The translations under genes were made by a program, and so were the position numbers. Of a stretch of DNA of 15,677 nt, positions 7,800 through 13,757 are shown one piece after another. Position 1 is the first letter of the stretch. The number at the start of each line of letters is the position of its first letter. Location of the stretch: assembly GCA_036782915.1 (NCBI GenBank), contig DAIPYE010000062.1:1-15677 (forward strand). The letters run 5' to 3'. The stretch is from JAEUSI01 sp036782915 (GTDB lineage: Bacteria > Bacteroidota > Ignavibacteria > Tepidaquicellales > Tepidaquicellaceae). The notes under the pieces are model-generated. The model did no database searches. It was not told the DNA's origin and worked only from the letters and a program-made list of their open reading frames with translations.

Positions 7800-8360
7800 T
7801 TAATTATTACATCTTATTGCTTCAAATGTACCTGCCATCCAGCTTTTTTTATCATCTTTAAAGCAGATTGCGATTTTCCCTTTAACGGTTTTTTCTTCCA
7901 TACTTGTAATGACCATAGCACAATTCCAGGGAACCGAAGATTTCTTTTCTGTGTCCTTCACCATTAAAGTATCATAATATGCAATGTAACCGTCCAGATT
8001 CTGATCAAAACTGGCTTTTAAAAATTCTCCAGCTTTAATTTCATCAGCCTTATGAAGAAGGTGAAAAGAATTATCGCTTTCTACATAACCGCAACTGTTC
8101 TTCGGCTTAACATCACCAAAATTCAATACATTATCCTTGCTTCCTCTCCATTGCTCAAAATTAATGTAATCTATTTTGATCTCTTTCCCGTTTATAAATC
8201 CCCTGATCGGCATATCAGGAATGTCAGAAATTTTCAGTTCGGATTTCCATGAAAATTCTTTCGGAGAGCTTTGTACATTTACCTTTTCTTCCTTTTTACT
8301 GCAGGAATTTAATGTTAAAGCGATTATTAATATAGAAATATAAACTCTGATTATTTTCAA
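7800..8360 (-). CDS. Uncharacterised lipoprotein downstream of SOD
   Basis: This 186-aa protein is not of a family I recognise. A hydrophobic segment (5-17) and LNSC give a probable lipobox with Cys20 lipidated. The mature part (about 40-186) looks like a compact beta-rich domain with four further Cys (90, 147, 166, 184), segments such as PIRGFINGKEIKIDYINFEQW and GKIAICFKDDKKSWMAGTFEA, and the ending RCNN. The Cys could form two disulfides in the periplasm. The start codon is TTG at 8360: the first codons are TTG AAA ATA ATC, and no ATG is available near enough to preserve the signal peptide. It lies 74 bp after the SOD stop and 30 bp before the next lipoprotein. A link to oxidative stress is suggested only by position. 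Confidence 0.78.
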   Translation of the reverse strand: MKIIRVYISILIIALTLNSCSKKEEKVNVQSSPKEFSWKSELKISDIPDMPIRGFINGKEIKIDYINFEQWRGSKDNVLNFGDVKPKNSCGYVESDNSFHLLHKADEIKAGEFLKASFDQNLDGYIAYYDTLMVKDTEKKSSVPWNCAMVITSMEEKTVKGKIAICFKDDKKSWMAGTFEAIRCNN

Positions 8361-8434
8361 TATAATTTTTTCTGATTGGAGAAATTTAAAAAGTTCAAAT
8401 AAATAATTAAACTCATTTAACTGATCCTCTTTAA

Positions 8435-9196
8435 TTATTTCACGTACTTTTTATATCTGTCGTTGATCCTTGCCCAATTAAGATTCTTGAAAAAATTATC
8501 AATATACCCGGCTCTTGCAGGACCATCTTTATGGTAATATGCATGTTCGAATACATCACAGCAGATCAGCGGAATCCCGCCCCATATTGCCCCGTAATGA
8601 TGTTCGTCTACCAGTATATCAAGTAATCTTCCGCTGTATAGCTGATCATAAGCAAGCACTCCCCAGCCGGATAACTTTGCAGAAATAGCTGTCGCTTTAA
8701 AGTCCGCTTTCCAGTTATCAAATGAACCAAATTCTTTTTCAATTGCAGCTACTATTTCCGGACCTTTTGAAGGATCTCCGTCTCCGCCGAGATTTTCCCA
8801 GTAAACATCATGTAACAACGCGCCGGCATGATTCCAGGTAAATCTTCTTTTTAACTCACCGACATTACTGTAATTTCCGTTTGCTTTCGATCTGTCTGCT
8901 GTCTCAAGCTCTATTTCAATGTTGTTAAGGAATGTTACATAACCTTTGTGATGTGTATTGTAATGCCAGTCAGCTGTCTGCGCATCTATAACTATTGCCA
9001 GTAACTCTGCAGCTTCCTCATCTGTATAAGGTCTTTTATTAAATTTCCATTCGTAAGCCATTTTTCTGACTCCTTTCGTTTGATTAATTTTTGAAAACTC
9101 TGAATTTAGATCCGGCAAATATGGAGTTAAAAGTAAGACTCCTGCTCCGGTTATAGAACTTTTCAGAAAATTTCTTCTTGAAAGTTCTTTTTTCAT
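8435..9196 (-). CDS. Fe/Mn superoxide dismutase with Tat signal
   Basis: This enzyme dismutates superoxide to hydrogen peroxide and oxygen. The 253-aa protein begins with a twin-arginine leader, LSRRNFLKS (5-13), followed by a hydrophobic stretch (about 14-27), so it is predicted to be exported folded and metal-loaded. The SOD domain starts near Met46. Metal ligands by alignment to E. coli SodB are His78 (DWHYNTHH), His129 (LLHDVYW), Asp214 and His218 (CDVFEHAYY); Tyr86 matches the gateway Tyr. All four ligands are present. Fe versus Mn preference cannot be decided. No clear AxA cleavage site follows the leader, so it may stay membrane-anchored. It follows the A-type Fe-S carrier by 63 bp. 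The ATG at 9196 has no Shine-Dalgarno, whereas internal Met46 does. Confidence 0.93.
   Translation of the reverse strand: MKKELSRRNFLKSSITGAGVLLLTPYLPDLNSEFSKINQTKGVRKMAYEWKFNKRPYTDEEAAELLAIVIDAQTADWHYNTHHKGYVTFLNNIEIELETADRSKANGNYSNVGELKRRFTWNHAGALLHDVYWENLGGDGDPSKGPEIVAAIEKEFGSFDNWKADFKATAISAKLSGWGVLAYDQLYSGRLLDILVDEHHYGAIWGGIPLICCDVFEHAYYHKDGPARAGYIDNFFKNLNWARINDRYKKYVK
9070..9076 (-). promoter_or_regulatory. Internal Shine-Dalgarno before SOD Met46
   Basis: On the minus strand AAAGGAG stands eight bases before ATG GCT (9061-9059), which encodes Met46-Ala47, exactly where the SOD domain begins (MAYEW). The annotated first ATG at 9196 has no such signal. The bases also encode Lys-Gly-Val, so coincidence is possible, but the position suggests a second, leaderless cytosolic product. 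Confidence 0.4.
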
Positions 9197-9259
9197 TTTA
9201 ATTCTAATTTGGTAAATTTTAAAAATGATTTATCTCAAAGATCTTATCACTTGTTTGTA

Positions 9260-9688
9260 TTACACACCAAATGAACTTCCACAGCCGCAGGTTTTAACTG
9301 CTTTCGGATTGTTAAATACAAATCCTCTTCCTGTCAGTCCGTCCGTGAAGTCTATTTCAGTGCCTGATAAATATAAATTGCTTTTCATATCAATAAATAT
9401 TTTCACACCGTCTTTTTCCAGCACTGTATCTCCAATTCTTTCCTCCGGATCAAATCCAAGTGTATAGCTTAAACCCGAACAGCCACCGCCTTTTACACCC
9501 ACCCTCAAACCGTAATCTTCCGGTATTTTATTCTCAAGCATTATCTTCTTCATTTCCCTTATTGCCTTTTCCGTAACATTAATGTCTTCACTTTCACCCG
9601 GTACAAATACTTTTTCTGCAATTTCCGCAGGAGAAATTATCTCTTCAGGTGTATCTGTAATTGCTTTGGTTTCTGTGTTTATTGTCAT
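9260..9688 (-). CDS. iscA: A-type iron-sulfur carrier (IscA/ErpA/HesB family)
   Basis: A-type carriers accept Fe-S clusters and pass them to apo-proteins in the cytosol. The 142-aa protein has the three family cysteines: Cys70 in GGGCSGLSY, and Cys134 and Cys136 in KTCGCGSSF near the C-terminus. The core covers about 36-142; before it is an acidic extension of about 35 residues, longer than in typical ~107-115-aa members and without a recognisable motif. The start is well supported: AGAGGA (9697-9702) lies eight bases before the ATG. It follows iscS by 53 bp and precedes sod. IscA, SufA and ErpA cannot be separated from sequence alone; the symbol rests on the neighbouring iscS and Rrf2 genes. 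Confidence 0.92.
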   Translation of the reverse strand: MTINTETKAITDTPEEIISPAEIAEKVFVPGESEDINVTEKAIREMKKIMLENKIPEDYGLRVGVKGGGCSGLSYTLGFDPEERIGDTVLEKDGVKIFIDMKSNLYLSGTEIDFTDGLTGRGFVFNNPKAVKTCGCGSSFGV

Positions 9689-9741
9689 TTTTTATATCCT
9701 CTTTTTAAAATTTTATTTTATAAATTAATAAAAGATTTTTT

Positions 9742-10969
9742 TTAAATAATTCCTTCTTTTGCCATTTTATATACAGGTGAATTTTTTCTAAGTTCGTTTA
9801 CTGTATCTGTAAGTTTTTTAATTGTATAATCAATTTCTTCCTCTGTAGTAAACCTTCCGAAACTCATTCTGATTATCGCTTTTGGAATGTCATTTTTCAT
9901 TCCAATGGCTGTTAAAACATGTGAAGGCGAAGCAGATGATGATGTGCAAGCGCTTCCTGTTGATACTGCAATATCATTCATCCCTGCGATAAGTCCTTCT
10001 GAATCAATGTATGCAATACTCAGATTAATGTTATTCGGCAGCCGTTCCGTCCTGTGTCCGTTCAATGTCACACCTTCAAGTTTTAAAAATTCATTTATCA
10101 TTTTATCCCTGTATTTTAAATGTCTTTCAAGTTCTGCATCAAGTACTTCCTTACTTATCTCACATGCTTTACCAAAACCGACAATTCCCGGAACATTCAA
10201 TGTACCGCTGCGCATTCCCTTCTCCTGACTTCCGCCATGTGTCTGTTTCGAAACTTTTACCCTGGGATTTTTGCTTCGGATATACAAAGCTCCGATACCT
10301 TTCGGACCGTAAAATTTGTGCGCCGAGATACTCATCAGGTCAATTCCCATTTTATTAACATCCATCGGAACTTTCCCGACAGACTGTGTTGCGTCCGTAT
10401 GAAAAATAACTCCTCTTTCTTTGCAAAGCTTTCCGNNNNNNNNNNNNNNNNNNNNNNNNNNNNNNNNNNNNNNNNNCTTCTACCGGTTGCATAGTTCCGA
10501 TCTCATTATTCCCCGACATCAGACTTACAAGAATAGTTTTTTCGGTAATTGCATCAGTAAGTTCTTTCAGATCGATCATTCCGTATTCATCAACTTTCAG
10601 ATATGTAACTTTATAGCCAAGCTGTTCAAGATATTCACACGTTTCAAGAATAGCTTTGTGTTCGGAAGTGCAGGTGATAATATGATTTCCTTTATCGGCA
10701 TATAATTCAGCGATACCTTTGAGTGAAATATTGTTTGATTCAGTGGAACCCGCCGTAAAAATTATTTCATTAGCTCTCGCGCCGATAAGTTCAGCGACCT
10801 GTCTTCTGGCTTTTGAAACTGCCTCTTCAGCTTCCCAGCCAAATTTATGATTCGAGCTTGAGGCATTTCCGTAAACTTCACAAAAATACGGCAACATTGC
10901 TTCCAAAACTCTCGGATCTGCCGGAGTGGTAGCATTGTAATCCATATAAATTGGTAACTTGATACTCAT
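9742..10969 (-). CDS. iscS: Cysteine desulfurase IscS/NifS (interrupted by assembly gap)
   Basis: This PLP enzyme removes sulfur from cysteine to supply Fe-S assembly and tRNA thiolation. The N-terminal part (164 residues to the gap) has PIYMDYNATTP, AGSTESNN (73-80), SEHKAILET with His104 and MSGNNEIGTMQPVE. The part after the gap reads GKLCKERGVIFHTDATQSVGK, then SAHKFYGPKG with the Schiff-base Lys (about 206), RSGTLNVPG and the catalytic-loop Cys in STGSACTSS (about 329). It ends at KEGII, without the ~11-residue IscU-binding tail of E. coli IscS. The two parts are in different frames only because 41 Ns (10436-10476) were inserted. Alignment to E. coli IscS calls for just two residues there, giving about 396 aa. 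It starts 15 bp after the Rrf2 regulator stop. I read it as an intact gene, not a pseudogene. Confidence 0.92.
10436..10476. other. Assembly gap (41 Ns) inside iscS
   Basis: A run of 41 N interrupts iscS. Read on the minus strand, sequence before it ends GTA GAA G and sequence after it resumes C GGA AAG CTT. Filling with four bases would give Glu-Ile and restore the frame, so the true distance is probably about 4 nt and the N-count is a placeholder. Confidence 0.95.
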
Positions 10970-10984
10970 TACTTTTAAATTAAT

Positions 10985-11383
10985 TTATACAAAATCTGAA
11001 ATGTTTTTTCTTTTGAAAAGTTCTTCAACTTCTTTTTGCAGTTGCGCAACAGGCATTTTAATTGTACAATTTTCTGTCATTGTGCAGTCATTATTAATAT
11101 CCTGAAGACATTCGGCAATCGCAGTATCTCCGTCAATAACTGTCATCAGTTCAAAGATCGGTATCTCATCCGGTTTTTTATTCATACTGTATCCGCCGTT
11201 TGTTCCCTGATTTGAAATTAAAATATTATCGTTTTTCAGCTTCTGGAGTATTTTTGATAACAGATCGTAAGGAATTTTACTTTTATCGGAAATTTCCCTT
11301 GCTGTGACAACTTTCTGATCAGAATTTGAAATATATTTTAATGCCATTAACGCATATTCAACTTTTTTTGATATTCTGATCAT
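10985..11383 (-). CDS. Rrf2-family (IscR-like) transcriptional regulator
   Basis: Rrf2 proteins are small winged-helix regulators; IscR-type members bind an Fe-S cluster and adjust Fe-S assembly genes to demand. The 132-aa protein has the N-terminal VEYALMALKYIS helix (8-19), the recognition region (VTAREISDKSKIPYDLLSKILQKL, 26-49) and the wing with GTNGGYSM (60-67). Three Cys follow at 92, 100 and 106. E. coli IscR has Cys92, Cys98 and Cys104 plus His107; here the first spacing is seven rather than five, and the residue three after the last Cys is Lys, so the fourth ligand may differ. It is the first gene of the iscS/iscA/sod run, 15 bp before iscS, and a palindrome resembling the IscR site lies upstream. 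A cluster-binding autoregulator is the likeliest role. Nothing suggests it is NsrR or CymR specifically. Confidence 0.9.
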   Translation of the reverse strand: MIRISKKVEYALMALKYISNSDQKVVTAREISDKSKIPYDLLSKILQKLKNDNILISNQGTNGGYSMNKKPDEIPIFELMTVIDGDTAIAECLQDINNDCTMTENCTIKMPVAQLQKEVEELFKRKNISDFV

Positions 11384-11446
11384 TAATTTTCCGGTTTAAA
11401 TAAGATAATTCAAGAATATTTTAAGATAAATACAAATTTTAATTGT

Positions 11447-11461
11447 GGACTAAGATAGTCC
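11447..11461 (-). promoter_or_regulatory. Putative Rrf2/IscR-type operator
   Basis: GGACTAAGATAGTCC is a perfect inverted repeat (six-base arms, three-base centre). Its GACTAAGATAGTC core matches the E. coli IscR type-1 core GACTRWWWYAGTC except for a G at the middle W; the flanking bases match poorly. It is centred about 70 bp upstream of the ATG of the Rrf2 gene, with a TTGAAA on the minus strand just upstream. Autoregulation by the downstream gene product is the natural reading. I could not place a -10 box with confidence. Confidence 0.6.
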
Positions 11462-11472
11462 TATTTCAAAAT

Positions 11473-11500
11473 AAAAAAAAGAGAAATCAAATTTCCCTTT
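11473..11500 (-). terminator. Terminator after tRNA-Glu
   Basis: On the minus strand AAAGGGAAAT pairs with ATTTCTCTTT (one G-U pair) around a three-base loop and runs into a stretch of T. It begins 18 bases after the tRNA 3' end and separates it from the Rrf2 operon. Confidence 0.7.
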
Positions 11501-11518
11501 CTTAATTGCATTATTCTG

Positions 11519-11590
11519 CGGTCCCAACGGGATTCGAACCCGTGTTTTCACTGTGAAAGAGTGACGACCTAACCCCTAGTCGATGGGACC
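11519..11590 (-). tRNA. tRNA-Glu (UUC)
   Basis: The minus strand folds as a full 72-nt cloverleaf: acceptor GGTCCCA/TGGGACC, D stem GACT/GGTC (one T-G pair) around AGGGGTTA, anticodon stem TCACT/AGTGA with loop CTTTCAC (anticodon TTC at 11557-11555), a four-base variable loop, and T arm ACGGG-TTCGAAT-CCCGT. The discriminator is G, as usual for tRNA-Glu. The 3' CCA is not encoded (CAG follows) and must be added after transcription. Confidence 0.97.
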
Positions 11591-11608
11591 GTATTTAAGT
11601 AAGTTTGT

Positions 11609-11637
11609 AAAATAATTAATTCTGATAAGAGTTACAA
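11609..11637 (-). promoter_or_regulatory. Possible sigma-70-like promoter of tRNA-Glu
   Basis: On the minus strand TTGTAA (11637-11632) and TATTTT (11614-11609) are separated by 17 bases and lie 18 bases before the tRNA 5' end. Each matches four of six consensus positions. In such AT-rich DNA this could be chance. A nine-base tandem repeat, TGTAAGAAT twice (11656-11673, plus strand), lies just upstream and has no assigned role. Confidence 0.35.
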
Positions 11638-11736
11638 TTGAGAAATACGTTCGGGTGTAAGAATTGTAAGAATTCTTTCAAATATTCTGAAGCATACTAT
11701 GACAAAAAGTTCACAATACAATTAACTTCATTATTT

Positions 11737-12651
11737 TCATGGAGTTATCTGAACAGGATAACTTCCGTCATTATTCATTATACATAACCGTCCGTTTCCC
11801 TGATCGCGGTTTGTGTATACTGTTTTTTCTGAAAAATCTGATGCAAAAGGTGAATATCCCTGTGTTTGTGATAATTTTGTCAATGAACCGGAGAGTAAAT
11901 TATATTTATAAACATAACTGAATCCGGTTTCAGATGTCGAACAAAAAATTATGTCATTTCCCGTACTATTCAGATATGAATTCAGAATATGTTCATTGCC
12001 GCTGAAAACAGTTATTAATTCTTTCAGATTATTGGTGAGTGAATATTTAAACAGAGAATCTCCTGCCGGTTGTCCGTTTGTATTTTTAATCTGTTTCAGA
12101 AAAAATAATGCATTTCCATTGTCAGTCCATTCAGGATAAATTGCATTGGGTTCGATCAAAGTAATTTCACTTCCATCTGTATTCATTGTATAAACCCCGC
12201 ATTGATCTGAACTGCTGCAATCTGTATTCGCAAATGCGATCTTACTTCCGTCTTCACTCCACTTCGGATGCATATTATTTCCGGAATTTGCCAAATTTGT
12301 AAGAATTGTTAGACTGTCACCATTGGATTTAATTTTATACAAATTATTGCTGAGAGAATATACAATCCATTTTGAATCCGGCGACCAGTCAGGGCTTCTT
12401 ATGAATCCATTTTTAAAAAGTGAATTTGAATTTGTCAAAAGATCGTAGATATAAATTCCTGTTAATTCGAAATCTACATTCGAATGAACATAAACGATTT
12501 TAGTATTATCATTTGTAACAGAAGGTTCGAAATCAATCTGAGTATATCCGGCAACAGGGCTGCTATCCGGCTCAATTATCTCATCATTACAATTGAAGTA
12601 AAATAAAATCATAGAAAGGAATGTAAAATATTTTAATGATTTGACCGACAT
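11737..12651 (-). CDS. TolB-like (PD40) beta-propeller protein, probable lipoprotein
   Basis: This 304-aa protein has a hydrophobic leader (8-19) ending FNCND; Cys21 may be lipidated, though the box (YFNC) is not canonical. The rest contains about six WD40-like/PD40 blades: SVTNDNTKIVYV, SPDWSPDSKWIVYS, HPKWSEDGSKIAFA, YPEWTDNGNALFF, NSTGNDIIFCS and SDFSEKTVYTNRD. Several are followed by NTDGS/NNDGS turns, as in TolB and DPP-IV-type propellers. Length fits a single propeller with no added catalytic domain, so a binding role in the envelope is likely; the ligand is unknown. No TolB N-terminal domain and no tol-pal genes are present, so it is not TolB itself. It starts 12 bp after the methyltransferase stop on the same strand, suggesting cotranscription. 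Confidence 0.82.
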   Translation of the reverse strand: MSVKSLKYFTFLSMILFYFNCNDEIIEPDSSPVAGYTQIDFEPSVTNDNTKIVYVHSNVDFELTGIYIYDLLTNSNSLFKNGFIRSPDWSPDSKWIVYSLSNNLYKIKSNGDSLTILTNLANSGNNMHPKWSEDGSKIAFANTDCSSSDQCGVYTMNTDGSEITLIEPNAIYPEWTDNGNALFFLKQIKNTNGQPAGDSLFKYSLTNNLKELITVFSGNEHILNSYLNSTGNDIIFCSTSETGFSYVYKYNLLSGSLTKLSQTQGYSPFASDFSEKTVYTNRDQGNGRLCIMNNDGSYPVQITP

Positions 12652-12663
12652 ATTTGGGAGTTT

Positions 12664-13425
12664 CTACTTCAAAGTTTGAACATTGCCGACTGTAATTACA
12701 GATAATCCGGCCTGATTCAAAATTACTTTATCAATAATTTTAAAAACAGGAACAAGCGTATTATACAGATCCATCTGACCCTGCGGGAATGTAGTATTTT
12801 TTTGAACTTTACCGGAAATGAACCAGCCTAAGATCCCCATTAAATTAAAATACTGATCGTGAATGATCTTTATATTATTTTGTTGGAAAAGTTTATTCAA
12901 AGATTCTTTATTGTATCTCCTGTAATGTTCCAGTGATTTGTCAAAAGAATTATAAAGTGTTTGAAATGCAGGCACAAGAATTATTAAGTTACCGTTATTT
13001 GTCAGTAATTTTTTACAATTTGAGATTGCCAGTGTATCATCCTGAATATGCTCTACAACATTCAAAGCAAAAACTGTATCAAAACTATTCAACAGATCTT
13101 TATGCTTAATATCAAATTCCGGATCGATCAGATCGACATTTTTAATTCCCAGAAGATTTTTATTTTCCGAAAACAAATTGTTCAGTTTATCACAATAAAC
13201 ATCTCTGATATCAGTCAGCATTATTTCAAAATTATCTCTCAGGAAAAAAGTTGAAATATTTCCGATCCCGCTTCCGATCTCTAAAACTTTACCTTTGCAA
13301 AAAGGCTTTATTGTCTCATACATCCATTCATTGAATTTATCCGCGCTGCTGATCACATCAAGTATTTCTGCGCCTTCGTTATCAACGGATTTGAATTTAA
13401 ATTCCTTAGTTTCAATTGTATTCAT
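12664..13425 (-). CDS. Class I SAM-dependent methyltransferase
   Basis: This 253-aa cytosolic protein has a Rossmann-fold methyltransferase core: motif I VLEIGSGIG (47-55), the acidic residue ending strand 2 (Asp72 in MLTDIRD), post-motif ALNVVEHI (120-127) and LLTNNGNLIILVPA (about 141-154). The following HYRRYNKESL and the C-terminal stretch QMDLYNTLVPVFKIIDKV are familiar from methyltransferases found near polysaccharide or polyprenyl-linked glycan genes, but the substrate cannot be deduced. No transmembrane segment stands out. It is transcribed ahead of the TolB-like lipoprotein and divergently from uvrA. Confidence 0.88.
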   Translation of the reverse strand: MNTIETKEFKFKSVDNEGAEILDVISSADKFNEWMYETIKPFCKGKVLEIGSGIGNISTFFLRDNFEIMLTDIRDVYCDKLNNLFSENKNLLGIKNVDLIDPEFDIKHKDLLNSFDTVFALNVVEHIQDDTLAISNCKKLLTNNGNLIILVPAFQTLYNSFDKSLEHYRRYNKESLNKLFQQNNIKIIHDQYFNLMGILGWFISGKVQKNTTFPQGQMDLYNTLVPVFKIIDKVILNQAGLSVITVGNVQTLK

Positions 13426-13757
13426 TTTTTGTTTCAGGATTTATTTTAGAAAGATATAAAGCATATTTTCATTTGAATTAATTTAATCAGATAAGCAATT
13501 ACATTCAATTTATAACAGAGTTGGGAAAATAGTACATCCGTTCAAAACAAAGAAAGACTTGCCATGAATTCTACTAATAATCACGAAATAAAAAATATTT
13601 TCAATAATTTTGAGTAATATCATAAAAACAGTTTAAAATTAATTATTTATGAATTTTTAAATCATTCCGGACAGTTTTGGAAAAATAGTCATCGACGCAC
13701 TTCAATTTGGATTGTAAAATCAAAGTATCAGATATAAATTAGAGGCTCAAAATTTTT
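13426..13757. other. Divergent intergenic region upstream of uvrA
   Basis: A 332-bp AT-rich spacer between the methyltransferase gene and uvrA. It must contain both promoters. Candidates are weak: TAATTTTG at 13605-13612 (Bacteroidota TAnnTTTG type, no partner element) and TTGTAA...TATAAA with 15-bp spacing shortly before uvrA. I see no LexA-like palindrome. A small open stretch interrupted by TAA is described among the rejected items. Confidence 0.45.

Noticed and set aside
9742..10969. iscS as a frameshifted pseudogene or two separate genes
   Set aside because: The frame change coincides exactly with the run of N, all catalytic motifs are present on both sides, and a four-base fill restores a full-length protein.
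13605..13612. TAATTTTG as a Bacteroidota -7 promoter element
   Set aside because: No TTG/TTTG element stands about 19-21 bases upstream, and the motif is likely by chance at this base composition.
13516..13737. Small open stretch before uvrA, with ATG at 13564, a TAA at 13615 and a further 39 open codons
   Set aside because: It is short, broken by an in-frame stop, has no family resemblance and no ribosome-binding site; such stretches arise by chance in AT-rich DNA.
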